In this document: piece by piece, positions 35,843-44,816 of the stretch
Layout of the letters: the number at the start of each line of letters is the position of its first letter
Position numbering within the stretch: the stretch's first letter is position 1
Origin: Mycobacterium seoulense
GTDB taxonomy: Bacteria; Actinomycetota; Actinomycetes; Mycobacteriales; Mycobacteriaceae
Assembly (NCBI RefSeq): GCF_010731595.1
Contig: NZ_AP022582.1
Location: 3,286,001-3,350,000 of the forward strand
Direction: 5' to 3'
DNA length: 64,000 nucleotides
Made by a program: the position numbers and the translations under genes
Notes under the pieces: generated by a model
The model's input: the letters and a program-made list of their open reading frames with translations, nothing else
What the model was told of the DNA's origin: nothing
The model's database searches: none

Positions 35843-35885
35843 TTAGAACCGATGAATTCGTGACTTCAAGGCGGTCCAGGGGTAG

Positions 35886-36563
35886 TCACACGCGGGTGCG
35901 ACGGGCAAGTTTCGCCTGGTCAACGATGACCAGCGTCTTGCCTTCTCGATAGATCCACCCACGTTGGGTGAAGTCCGAGAGGGCTTTGTTGACCGTTTCG
36001 CGCGACGAGCCGACCAGTTGGGCGAGTTCTTTCTGGGTCAGTTCAAGCTGGACGCTGAGCGTCTTTTCGGTGGACGTTCCGAACCGGCTGGTCAGGTCGA
36101 GGAGTTGCTTGGCCACCCGGCCCGGCGCATCGGTGAAGATCAAGTCGCACAGCGTGTCGTTGGTGCGCCGCAGCCGCCGCGCCAGCACCCGCAACAGCTG
36201 TTGTGCGACGTCAGGGTAGGCGGCGATCCAGGTCCGAAGTGCACGACGATCCATCCGTAGCGCGGTCACGTCGGTCAAGGTCGTCACCGTCGACGTTCTC
36301 GGGCCGGGATCGAAGAGGGCGAGCTCGCCGAACATGTCGGTGGGGCCCAGCACGGTAATCAATGTTTCACGGCCGTCGGTTGCTGTCTGATGGATCGTCA
36401 CTTTGCCTGCCAGCACGATGTACAGGTCGACCCCGGGCTCCCCTTGTGTGAAGACGGTGCATTTCGGCGGGAATGAAACCTGCTGTAGCTCGCCAACCAA
36501 CGCTGCCGCAGCGTCGGGAGGAACGCCCTGCAGGATTCCGGCTCGCATCAACGCGTCTTGCAC
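35886..36563 (-). CDS. Crp/Fnr-family regulator, Crp paralogue
   Basis: A 225-residue cyclic-nucleotide-type regulator close to mycobacterial Crp. The cNMP-binding beta-roll is residues 1-120 (FTQGEPGVDLYIVLAGKVTI, DMFGELALFDPGPRTSTVTT), with LLRVLARRLRRTNDTLCDLI as the dimer helix. The winged HTH is LTQKELAQLVGSSRETVNKA. GTG 36563 with AGGGG 7 nt upstream gives the same start and length as the family; the frame upstream of it belongs to a decayed gene. It sits directly in front of the truncated mmpL. A second Crp besides the housekeeping one is likely. Confidence 0.9.
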   Translation of the reverse strand: MQDALMRAGILQGVPPDAAAALVGELQQVSFPPKCTVFTQGEPGVDLYIVLAGKVTIHQTATDGRETLITVLGPTDMFGELALFDPGPRTSTVTTLTDVTALRMDRRALRTWIAAYPDVAQQLLRVLARRLRRTNDTLCDLIFTDAPGRVAKQLLDLTSRFGTSTEKTLSVQLELTQKELAQLVGSSRETVNKALSDFTQRGWIYREGKTLVIVDQAKLARRTRV

Positions 36564-37120
36564 TGAAGCACCCCTCTGGTTTGCATCCCAATCTGCTAAA
36601 GACTGCCCGGCCGGTGGCCAGTACGCCCGTCGGTCGACATGGGTGGAGCGCAGGCTTGAACTCTCCTGGACGCCTGACCAATTCCAGACCGACATATCGT
36701 CGGGCGGGTAGTGGTCGCAGGTCTCGGTGAAATGCGCTGCGAAACCTTTGTTCTTGAAGAATCGCTTCGCCCGACTCGGCCACTTTCACGCGAGCTGCTC
36801 GTGAACGCGTCGGTGGCCTTGTGCTCCGAATCGGCCCGCCGGCGGTTGTAGTTCATCGAGTAGAACCTGTCGCTGTGGCCCCGGGGCCCGGGTTGCACCT
36901 CAGGTGAGTTGTTCTCATCGTCAACCCTGTAACGCTCGTAGTAGACCGGTTCGACGTCGCGTGCAGTGGCCAGGAGTTGCTCTGCGATGCAGGTGGTCTG
37001 GGCATAAGGTGCGAATCAGGTAGTCGTCGGTGGCGCCCGCCACGGTCGCCGAGGCCAACGCCACTGCGTTTGCGAGGGAAGCCACCAATTCAGTGAGCTT
37101 GCGCGCCAAAGCCGCGGGTG
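36564..37120 (-). pseudogene. Decayed unidentified gene
   Basis: Protein-like sequence on the minus strand is split over three frames: ALARKLTELVASLANAVALA (37010-37115), then VEPVYYERYRVDDENN and HSDRFYSMNYNRRRADSEHK (36800-37000), then FFKNKGFAAHFTETCDHYPP then DDMSVWNWSGVQ (36660-36765). The pieces are in order and could belong to one protein with at least two frameshifts. I do not recognise the family. It lies between the DUF732 gene and crp. Confidence 0.4.
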
Positions 37121-37128
37121 TCTCCCGC

Positions 37129-37455
37129 CTACTGAGTAGCCACATCGAAACGCCGCAGCTGATCAGGACAGTAAGTCCCCAGCGCTGCGGCGAGGAACTG
37201 CCAGGCTTGCCCGGTGGTGGCGCCATGCGCGAGGTTGCTGCCGACGAATGTGGCTGAAGCATAGACATCCTTGTCGATTCCGCGTTGCAGCCGCTCACAG
37301 GTGGTCTTGCCGATCCAGGCGTTGTGGTCCCGCTGCCCGTAGATGCCGTAGGTGTGCAGCTCGTTGCCGAAGTCGGTGTCGGGGTCGGTGGCCGCGGGTG
37401 CAGCCACTATCACCGATGTGAGAGTCGTCGCGACGAATGCGGCCAACAACCTCAT
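37129..37455 (-). CDS. DUF732 small secreted protein
   Basis: A 108-residue protein with an N-terminal signal peptide ([20 protein letters not shown], cleavage probably near APA-AT). The DUF732 core has two Cys that likely pair (TTCERL and GTYCPDQL) and the motif [22 protein letters not shown] block. ATG 37455 overlaps the mmpL stop by 4 nt, so it is the third gene of the mmpS-mmpL operon. DUF732 proteins occur beside MmpL and type VII systems; an accessory role in export at the envelope is possible. Confidence 0.8.
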   Translation of the reverse strand: MRLLAAFVATTLTSVIVAAPAATDPDTDFGNELHTYGIYGQRDHNAWIGKTTCERLQRGIDKDVYASATFVGSNLAHGATTGQAWQFLAAALGTYCPDQLRRFDVATQ

Positions 37456-40361
37456 GGCGTCACTCCGAACGCTGAATCCGTGTGCAAGCGTTCGACTTTG
37501 GGCCATGGGGCGGGCAAAGGGCGCACCCGCACCCGCTGCGGCCACCAGTACCACCGCCCCAGCAGGGTGGCGATCGCCGGCGTCATGAACGACCGGACTA
37601 TCACGGTGTCGAAGATCAATCCCAGGCCGATGGTGGTGCCGACCTGACCGATCACCCGCAGCTCGCCGACCGCCATGGTCATCATCGTGAAGGCGAACAG
37701 CATCGCGGCGGCGGTGACCACCGGACCGCTCCCGCCCAGGGTGCGGATAATGCCTGTCCGGACGCCCGCGGTGACTTCCTCCTTCAATCGTGAGATCACC
37801 AGCAGGTTGTAGTCAGCGCCTACGGCAAGCTGGATGATCATCGCCATGGGCAGCACCATCCAGTGCAGTTCGAGCCCAATGATGTGCTCCCACAGCAGTA
37901 CTGAGATGCCGAATGAAGCACACAACGACATCACCACCGCGCCGACGATCACCGCCGCCGCAATAATGGCCCGGGTGATGATCAGCATGATCAGGAAGAT
38001 CAGCGCGAGCGCGGCGATACCCGCGATCATCAGATCGTACTTCGTGCCGTCGGCCATGTCTTTGAAGGTCGATGCGGTGCCGCCCAGGTAGATTCGTGCC
38101 CCCTCCAGCGGTGTGCCCTTGAGCGCCTCTTTGGCGGCTTGCTTGATGGCATCGATCTTCTCGATGCCCTCTGGCGACATCGGATCACCCTCGTGGGCGA
38201 TGATGAATCGCACCGCGTTCCCGTTCGGGGACACGAATTGCTTGATGCCACGCTTGAAGTCCGCGTTGTCGAAGGCTTCCGGCGGCAAATAGAAGGAGTC
38301 GTCGTTCTTTGCTGCGTCGAACGCCTCCCCCATCGCCTGGGAATTCTGCTGCATCTCGGCGGTCTGCTGCTGCATCCCCTTCTGTGTCTGGTACATCGTC
38401 AGCATCATCTGCTTGACCGATTTCATCGCGTTGATCATGGCCGGCATCAACGCAACCATCTGCGGCATCAGGGAATTCAGCCGCTCCATGTCCGGGATCA
38501 AGTCCTGGATACTGTCGGTCATCGAGTCGATGCCGTCGAGCGCGTCGAACATCGAACGCAACGCCCAGCAGACCGGGATGTCGTAGCAGTGGCGCTCCCA
38601 GTAGAGGTAGCTGCGTAGCGGCCGGAAGAAGTCATCGAAATTCGCCAGCTGGTCGCGCACTTGGGCGAGCGTGACGGACATGTCCTTCATCTTGGTCACC
38701 ATGTTGCTGGTGGTCTCGGCCATCTGGACCGTGATGCCTTGCATCTTCTCCATCGTGTCGATGTTCGTCTGCATGACTGCGGCTTGTTTGAGCATGTCGG
38801 CCGTCCGGTCACCTTGGTATTGCTCATTGAGCTTGCTCAACATGCTCTGCTGGGACAGGGCGTAGGGGATCGTGCTGTGGTCGATGGGCTGCCCGTCGGG
38901 CCGCGTGATCGTCTGGACGCGCCCGATCCCGGGCACCTTGAACACCGCCTTGGCGATCTTGTTGATCACCAGAAAGTTGGCCGGGTTCCGCAGATCGTGA
39001 TCCGTCTCGATCATCAGCATCTCCGGGTTGAGCCGGGCCGGGGCGAAGTGCCGCTCGGCTGCTGCGTAGCCCTGGCTCGACGGGATGCTCGCCGGCAGAA
39101 ACTTACGGTCGTCATAACTCGTTTTGTAGCTGGGCAAAGCGATCAGCCCGATCAGCGAGATCGCCAGGCTGGCAGCCAGAATCGGTCCGGGCCAACGCAC
39201 CACCGCGGCACCGATCTTGCGCCAGCCGCGCGAGCGCAAAGCACGTTTGGGATCAAGCAGGCCAAACTTGCTTGCCACCACCACTAACGCTGCTCCGAAG
39301 GTCATCGCGAACGCGACCATCACGAGCATGCCAATGGCCAACGGCACACCGAGTGTCTGGAAGTACGGCAGCCGAGTGAAGCTCAGGCAGAACGTGGCCC
39401 CCGCAATCGTGAGCCCGGAGCCGACGATGACGTGGGCCGTGGTGCCGAACATGGTGTAGTACGCCGATTCTCGATCCTGCCCGAGGCTGCGCGCCTCCTG
39501 ATAGCGGCCGATCAGGAAGACCGCGTAATCGACCGCGATGGCGATGGCCAGCGTCACCACGAGGCTGGTGGCGAATGTCGAGAGCCCGATGATGTTGTGA
39601 TAGCCCAGGAATGCGATCGTCCCGCGGACGGTTGCGACGCTGATCCCGAGCGTTGCCATGATCAGCAGGGTCGTGATGATGGAGCGGAAGAACGCCAACA
39701 GCATGACCACGATGACCACCATGGTCAGTTTTTCCACGGACTTCATGCTGCTGTGGCCGATCGCTTGCTGCTCGGCGGCCAACGCCGCACCGCCGGTGAG
39801 ATAGGCCTTCACGCCGGGGGGTGCCGGGATCTGGTCGATGATCTTGTGCACGGCTGCCACCGAGTCGTTGGCCTTGGCCTCGCCCTGGTTGCCAACCAGG
39901 TTGATCTGCGCGTACGCGGCCTTTCCGTCGCCGCTTTGCACGCCCGAGGCGGTCAGCGGGTCGCTCCAGAAATCCTGGACGTGCTCGACGTGCGCGGTGT
40001 CGGCGCGCAAGGCGGCGACCAGCTTCCCGTAATACTCACGCGCCTGCGGACCCAGCCGGTCCTTACCTTCGAGCACAATCATCGCCGAGCTGTCGGAACT
40101 GTATTCCTCGAACACCCGCCCGATCCGTTGCATGGCCACAGCCGCGGGCGCGCCCTTCGGGCTCATCGACACCGAGCGCAACTCACCGACCTTCTCGAGC
40201 TGCGGAGTCGAGACGTTCAGGAAGACGGCCAACCCAATCCAGGCAACGATGATCGGCACCGAGAGCTTGCGCATCACCAGCGCGATGCCCCCGAAATGCG
40301 CGCGAGGGTGGACCGGCACCCGGAGCTCCTCGGTCACCGCCTCCGACACCGGCGCGCTCAT
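37452..40361 (-). CDS. MmpL-family RND lipid transporter
   Basis: A full-length 969-residue MmpL inner-membrane transporter driven by the proton motive force. Helix 1 is near residues 28-48 ([16 protein letters not shown]); the first periplasmic domain runs to [12 protein letters not shown]; five helices follow, with [20 protein letters not shown] near 275. A second periplasmic domain carries a long Met/Gln-rich helical hairpin (about 480-690), and the last helix bundle contains [17 protein letters not shown] near 840. The ATG overlaps the mmpS stop by 4 nt. Export of a methyl-branched or glycosylated lipid is inferred from the family and the nearby acyl-AMP ligase. Confidence 0.94.
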   Translation of the reverse strand: MSAPVSEAVTEELRVPVHPRAHFGGIALVMRKLSVPIIVAWIGLAVFLNVSTPQLEKVGELRSVSMSPKGAPAAVAMQRIGRVFEEYSSDSSAMIVLEGKDRLGPQAREYYGKLVAALRADTAHVEHVQDFWSDPLTASGVQSGDGKAAYAQINLVGNQGEAKANDSVAAVHKIIDQIPAPPGVKAYLTGGAALAAEQQAIGHSSMKSVEKLTMVVIVVMLLAFFRSIITTLLIMATLGISVATVRGTIAFLGYHNIIGLSTFATSLVVTLAIAIAVDYAVFLIGRYQEARSLGQDRESAYYTMFGTTAHVIVGSGLTIAGATFCLSFTRLPYFQTLGVPLAIGMLVMVAFAMTFGAALVVVASKFGLLDPKRALRSRGWRKIGAAVVRWPGPILAASLAISLIGLIALPSYKTSYDDRKFLPASIPSSQGYAAAERHFAPARLNPEMLMIETDHDLRNPANFLVINKIAKAVFKVPGIGRVQTITRPDGQPIDHSTIPYALSQQSMLSKLNEQYQGDRTADMLKQAAVMQTNIDTMEKMQGITVQMAETTSNMVTKMKDMSVTLAQVRDQLANFDDFFRPLRSYLYWERHCYDIPVCWALRSMFDALDGIDSMTDSIQDLIPDMERLNSLMPQMVALMPAMINAMKSVKQMMLTMYQTQKGMQQQTAEMQQNSQAMGEAFDAAKNDDSFYLPPEAFDNADFKRGIKQFVSPNGNAVRFIIAHEGDPMSPEGIEKIDAIKQAAKEALKGTPLEGARIYLGGTASTFKDMADGTKYDLMIAGIAALALIFLIMLIITRAIIAAAVIVGAVVMSLCASFGISVLLWEHIIGLELHWMVLPMAMIIQLAVGADYNLLVISRLKEEVTAGVRTGIIRTLGGSGPVVTAAAMLFAFTMMTMAVGELRVIGQVGTTIGLGLIFDTVIVRSFMTPAIATLLGRWYWWPQRVRVRPLPAPWPKVERLHTDSAFGVTP

Positions 40362-40786
40362 GCCGACTTCACGATGCAGTACGTCTGGGCGTTGTACCCG
40401 TCGACTACGCGCTCAGCGCGCAGTTGGTCATCGACATAGACGCGACAGCCGAGGGAGTCGGCATCACCTTGTGCGACCAGCGTCGCGGAGACCGATGGAT
40501 CTGTTGTGGACAGGGTCAACGACCAGGGCAGGGCGACGTTACTCACCCGCTGCGGAAGCGCTTTGAGGTCGGTGTAGTTGATGTCGACGACCGCACCGGC
40601 GGGACCGGAGACCTCGTAACGCACCACCTTTGGGTTGAATCGCTTGGCGTCTCCGGCGAAGTTCATCGGCGCCACCAGCACCGGGTCCGAGCCGAAGATG
40701 CTCCGGATCCGGCTGACGGCCACACCACCGAGGGCGATGACCACCACCATCGTCAACGGCAGCCAAACACGTTGGAGCACTTTCAA
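40358..40786 (-). CDS. MmpS-family membrane protein
   Basis: A 142-residue MmpS accessory protein: one N-terminal helix ([20 protein letters not shown]) and a periplasmic beta-rich domain with [19 protein letters not shown] and a Cys pair ([21 protein letters not shown]). MmpS proteins assist their cognate MmpL. First gene of the mmpS-mmpL-DUF732 operon, divergent from a TetR gene 186 bp away. Confidence 0.93.
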   Translation of the reverse strand: MKVLQRVWLPLTMVVVIALGGVAVSRIRSIFGSDPVLVAPMNFAGDAKRFNPKVVRYEVSGPAGAVVDINYTDLKALPQRVSNVALPWSLTLSTTDPSVSATLVAQGDADSLGCRVYVDDQLRAERVVDGYNAQTYCIVKSA

Positions 40787-40972
40787 TTCAACCCCTCCCT
40801 ACGGCCGCATGCCTCCCTCAGCAACAGCCGGTCGGCAGTCTGAACCTATACGATCGTTTGAGTTCAATCAACCGAAGGGTAGAGTATGTGAGCGGGACAA
40901 CGTCGCCGCCGTCAGGGTGGTCCAAGTCACCATGCGTTCTGGGGGTAACCTGCACGAAAGGAGGCGTTCGGA

Positions 40973-41560
40973 ATGGCCAAACCAGTGGCTGCTCGCGGTT
41001 TCGCGCGCGAGCGCGTGCTTGACGCGGCCCTTGAGCTGTTCGCCCAACATGGCATTCGCGGCACTTCCATCCAAATGATCGCCGCGCGGCTCGGCGTTAC
41101 CAAAGCCTCGGTCTACTACCAATTCCAGTCCAAGGACGACATCGTTCTTGCAGTCGCCGAGCCGATATTCGATGACCTCGCACACATTCAGCGCATCGCC
41201 GACATGCTCCCCACGCCGCAAGCGCGCCGCGATGTCGCCCTGAGCGGTGTCGTCGACCTTGTCATCCGACACCGCCAAGTGGCCAACGTCGTCTACGGCG
41301 ATCCGGTCATGACCGAGCTGATCAACACCCACCCAGATCTCCACCACATTGTCGACAGCTTCACCGATCTGCTGCTCGGCGCTCGAAGAACCGACTCCGA
41401 TCTGGTGGCCATGACAATGCTCACCGCCGGGATCTATGGATGTGCGGCCGACTCGCGCCTGCGCGGCATCACCGACGACGACCTGCGGGATATGTTGCAG
41501 GATATCGTCAAGATCTTCACCGCTGCGCTATCGGCGCACTGCCAAACTGGGCCCCGGTAG
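40973..41560 (+). CDS. TetR-family transcriptional regulator
   Basis: A 195-residue regulator with the HTH at residues 12-58: RERVLDAALELFAQHGIRGT, then MIAARLGVTKASVYYQFQSK. The C-terminal domain has LINTHPDLHHIVDSFTDLLL. ATG 40973 follows AAAGGAGG. The gene is divergent from mmpS across 186 bp, the standard layout for a repressor of an mmpS-mmpL operon. The intergenic segment has CGATCG in TATACGATCGTTTGAG near 40848-40861, but no convincing long palindrome. Confidence 0.9.
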   Translation: MAKPVAARGFARERVLDAALELFAQHGIRGTSIQMIAARLGVTKASVYYQFQSKDDIVLAVAEPIFDDLAHIQRIADMLPTPQARRDVALSGVVDLVIRHRQVANVVYGDPVMTELINTHPDLHHIVDSFTDLLLGARRTDSDLVAMTMLTAGIYGCAADSRLRGITDDDLRDMLQDIVKIFTAALSAHCQTGPR

Positions 41561-41880
41561 CAAGTGGCGCAATAGCGCCGCGCGGCTTTCATCGGCTCAA
41601 TCCGATCGGCCTCGTGGGTCGGCCCTCACATCCGCTCGGCACCAATAAGAACATTTGTCAGAATCGCCTGCAGCAGCGCAAAGTTCACTCAATCAGTTCG
41701 GACGTGACGGGAAATCGATTCCAACCAGATCGCGCCCCGCATATCCGCCACCCTCCACCAGTGCTGGGTCCACCAACCGAAGACGCGTGCTGTCACAAAC
41801 GCCGCGCGGCAGTGGGTGTGATGGTTTTCACTGCTCTCCGAGAGGGTGCAGATCCTTAGCGCAGCTATATTCTGCTCGTC
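41561..41880. other. Intergenic stretch before acyl-AMP ligase
   Basis: No supported gene. Plus-strand open frames here lack ribosome sites and recognisable domains. The ligase promoter is expected close to 41840-41870 (AGCTATATTCTG). Confidence 0.4.
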
Positions 41881-43746
41881 GTGGTCGACGATCCATTGGT
41901 GCGCAACGGCATTGGCAGTGAAGTTGGCGATCTCGCGGAATATGTTCTTGCCGATGGCACTATTGTGCTGCCCGAGGGCGTGACCCTGACTTCATTCCTC
42001 GACCGCAACCGGGCGGCTTTCGGCGACCAGCGTTCCTATCGCTTCATCGACTACGCCAGGGTGCGCGACGGCCTCGCCGTCGACCTGAGTTGGAACGATC
42101 TATGGTCACAAGTGCGCGCGATTGGCGCCCGGTTGCAACACGTCACCTCGCCCGGTGACCGGGTGGCGATCGTTGCACCGCAAGGTTTGCACTACGTTGC
42201 TGCCTTCTTCGCCGCAATCCACGCCGGCAACGTCGCGGTCCCACTTTTCGCGCCGACTCTGTCCGGACACGCCCAGCGGTTAGCGGCAGTGCTGGCAGAC
42301 GCTCGACCCGCCGCAGTGTTGACCACCACCGCGGCCGCCGAGCCGATCCGCACGTTTATCAGGACGCTGCCACCACAAGCACGTCCGCGATTGATCGCCG
42401 TCGATGCAGTCCCAGAATCACTGGGCGCGACATTTTTCGACGTGACCCGTGACAGCGATGATGTGGCGTATCTGCAATACACATCAGGGTCGACGCGCAC
42501 GCCGGCCGGGGTGGAGATCACCCACCGCGCCGTGTGCACCAACGTCATACAGATGATCCTCGCGGGCGGACTTGACCTCAAAATCCGTAGCGTGAGCTGG
42601 CTGCCCCTGTATCACGACATGGGTCTGATAATGATCATGTTCCCCGCACTGTTCGGAGAGTCCATCACGCTGATGGACCCCATGGCCTTCCTCCGGCGGC
42701 CCTACCGATGGATCAAGCAGCTGGGCGCTGAGGCCCGGTACGGGCGGACGTTTGCGGCCGCTCCGAACTTCGCCTTCGAACTGACCGCCGAACGTGGTCT
42801 CCCCCCACAAGGCGAGACCCTCGACCTGAGCAACGTCGTCTGCCTGCTCAACGGATCCGAGCCGGTGACGATGTCGGCCATCGACAAATTCACCAACGCC
42901 TTCGCCCCCTACGGTCTGCCGGCCGCGGCGATCAAGCCGTCCTACGGAATGGCGGAAGCAACCCTCTCGGTGGCCAGCATCGCCCAAGACGCCAAGGCGA
43001 GTGCAATCTGTTTGGATCGTGAGCAGCTCGGCGCCGGCCGGGCGATTCCCGTCGCCGCGACAAGCCCAGGCGCCGTCTCCCACGTCTCGTGTGGCCAACC
43101 GATCCCCAATCAGTGGGCGGTGATTACCGACACCGACGGGGCCGAAGTTCCCGACCGCATGATCGGGCAAATCTGGTTGCACGGTAATAATATTGGCCGC
43201 GGGTACTTCGGCCGCGCAGATGAAACACAGCGCGTATTCGCCAATAAGCTGCAATCGCGACTCCAACACGGCAGCCACGCCGAGGGGGCCCCCGACAACG
43301 GATACTGGCTGGCAACCGGAGACCTCGGCGTTTACATCGACGGCGAACTGTATCTCACCGGGCGGATCAAAGACCTCATCATCATCGACGGCCGCAACCA
43401 CTACCCCCACGACATCGAAACCACGGTCAGCGACGCCTCGGCCGCCATCCGCAGCGGGTACGTCGCCGCGTTCTCCGTTCCCCGCGAGGCGATTGAATCG
43501 TCCGATGACCGCACCGGAGAACAGGTCGTCATCGTGGCCGAACGCGCAGCCGGTGCCGGGCGCGCGGACCCTGCCCCGATCCTCAACGCTGTGCGCGCCG
43601 CGATCGCACGACAGCATCACATCCGTGTCGCCGACATCAAACTCGTAGCCGCTGGTGCGATTCCCCGCACCACAAGCGGCAAGCTCGCGCGCAACGCCTG
43701 CCGGGCCGATTACCTCGCCGGGCGGTTCCACCCCAGCCAAGAATGA
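41881..43746 (+). CDS. Fatty-acyl-AMP ligase (FadD32-type)
   Basis: A 621-residue acyl-adenylating enzyme of the FAAL class. It would activate a fatty acid as acyl-AMP and hand it to a polyketide synthase or acyl carrier protein. Motifs: P-loop YLQYTSGSTRTPAGVEITH near 200, SWLPLYHDMGLIM near 240, YGMAEATLS near 360, YWLATGDLGVYIDGELYLTG near 480 and the C-terminal Lys region IPRTTSGKLARNACR near 600. No partner synthase is visible in the window; the nearby mmpS-mmpL operon would fit lipid export. GTG 41881 is the only start that gives the family N-terminus. Confidence 0.93.
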   Translation: MVDDPLVRNGIGSEVGDLAEYVLADGTIVLPEGVTLTSFLDRNRAAFGDQRSYRFIDYARVRDGLAVDLSWNDLWSQVRAIGARLQHVTSPGDRVAIVAPQGLHYVAAFFAAIHAGNVAVPLFAPTLSGHAQRLAAVLADARPAAVLTTTAAAEPIRTFIRTLPPQARPRLIAVDAVPESLGATFFDVTRDSDDVAYLQYTSGSTRTPAGVEITHRAVCTNVIQMILAGGLDLKIRSVSWLPLYHDMGLIMIMFPALFGESITLMDPMAFLRRPYRWIKQLGAEARYGRTFAAAPNFAFELTAERGLPPQGETLDLSNVVCLLNGSEPVTMSAIDKFTNAFAPYGLPAAAIKPSYGMAEATLSVASIAQDAKASAICLDREQLGAGRAIPVAATSPGAVSHVSCGQPIPNQWAVITDTDGAEVPDRMIGQIWLHGNNIGRGYFGRADETQRVFANKLQSRLQHGSHAEGAPDNGYWLATGDLGVYIDGELYLTGRIKDLIIIDGRNHYPHDIETTVSDASAAIRSGYVAAFSVPREAIESSDDRTGEQVVIVAERAAGAGRADPAPILNAVRAAIARQHHIRVADIKLVAAGAIPRTTSGKLARNACRADYLAGRFHPSQE

Positions 43747-43790
43747 GCTCAGACGCATTCAGTTCTCACTTCTTCTGAAGGCGAATCTCC

Positions 43791-44124
43791 ATGGCAACCG
43801 ACTACGACCAACCACGCTCCAACCCTGAAGACCCAGAAAAGGATTCACTCGGCGTGCTGCGCCTCGCACGCGAAGCTGCCAGGATTCGCTTTTCAGCGAG
43901 GACATCGACACCGCCGAACCCTCGAGCTGCCGGGCGCCGACCTCTCCCGTGACGCACTCCAAACCCAGGTTCTCCCTCAACAAGTCGATGAATCTACTTG
44001 TGCCCATTGCTATCTGGTGCAGCACAAACGCCGATTGGCCAGCAACATCCATGCCCAACCCATATGCACCGATTGCGACCAACCACCACCCTCACACCCA
44101 GGGGCCTCACCGAAACGCCGCTGA
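43791..44124 (+). pseudogene. DUF4193 gene with frameshifts
   Basis: Starts MATDYDQPRSN and DSLGVLRLAREAARIRFS, as DUF4193 proteins do (MATDYDAPR...). It continues in a second frame as EDIDTAEP, and in a third frame as LELPGADLSRDALQTQVLPQ then CAHCYLVQHKRRLASN and ICTDC to a TGA at 44122. The third part holds the zinc-binding Cys pairs. Two shifts, near 43879 and near 43920, break it. ATG 43791 has GAAGGCGA upstream. DUF4193 genes are single-copy and conserved in mycobacteria, so this may be an extra copy. Confidence 0.7.
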
Positions 44125-44309
44125 CGTCCGCACTACTTCGAGCCAAGCCGGGACCTGTCGCGCCGGCGATATCCCCGACCGCATGCCCTCCCGCCGTTCC
44201 ACGATGGTGCGCGCGGCGCTGGCCAAGATCAGCGCCGATCTTTTCGCCGATCCTGGCCGGTAACAGGCGACGCATGACGGTCAAAGTGGGCGCCACTCAC
44301 GGCGACAGC

Positions 44310-44543
44310 TCATGGCTTGATCCCATAACCCTCGCCATCGTCGGCCAGGTAGGTGACCACATACCACCGTCGATGCGGCTCCACGCTGTTGTCGTACTCC
44401 TCGGTCGCGGTCGCCCGCTCGAGCCGAACGTCCGTCAGTCCCGGATTGTGCACGCGGACATAGTCTTCGAGCTCGGCGAGCAACGCGTCGCCCGTCAGTG
44501 TCGTATCCGCGAGCGCCTTCGCCTCGCGCTTGGCCCAACTCAC
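44310..44543 (-). CDS. Small hypothetical protein
   Basis: A 77-residue protein, MSWAKREAKALADTTLTGDA then LLAELEDYVRVHNPGLTDVR, with a beta-rich end (RWYVVTYLADDGEGYGI). The GTG start has GGGGCAAGA upstream. Codon usage and composition look like a real gene, and the long plus-strand frame across it has no domain content. I do not recognise the family. Confidence 0.55.
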   Translation of the reverse strand: MSWAKREAKALADTTLTGDALLAELEDYVRVHNPGLTDVRLERATATEEYDNSVEPHRRWYVVTYLADDGEGYGIKP

Positions 44544-44591
44544 GCGTTACATCTTGCCCCGGCCAATGCGGCCGGCGGCCGACCCGTGGGG

Positions 44592-44732
44592 TTAGGTTGC
44601 CATCCGACCGTCGAGCACAATGCCCAACCGAACGGCGCCGCCCCTGCGGTGCACGCCCTCGATACGGACCTCGATGTCTGGCCGCCGCGGCTTGCTGGCG
44701 GTCGACGTGGCCGGGTTGTCGAAGGTGATCAT
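44592..44732 (-). CDS. Very small hypothetical protein
   Basis: A 46-residue basic protein beginning MITFDNPATSTASKPRRPDI and ending in VRLGIVLDGRMAT. The ATG is preceded by GAGAGAGGAG about 7 nt away, a strong ribosome site, which is the main reason to call it. It lies 48 bp upstream of, and co-directional with, the 77-residue gene at 44310. Function unknown. Confidence 0.5.
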   Translation of the reverse strand: MITFDNPATSTASKPRRPDIEVRIEGVHRRGGAVRLGIVLDGRMAT

Positions 44733-44816
44733 CGGCGATCTCCTCTCTCGCTAGGCCCCCGCTCTATTCAGGGTGCGACACGTATACCGACTATTGGGGG
44801 TGCGACACGATCACGA

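Noticed and set aside
40840..40880. Possible operator between mmpS and its divergent TetR gene
   Set aside because: Only short palindromic words (CGATCG, TTGAGTTCAA) are present; no symmetric site long enough to call.
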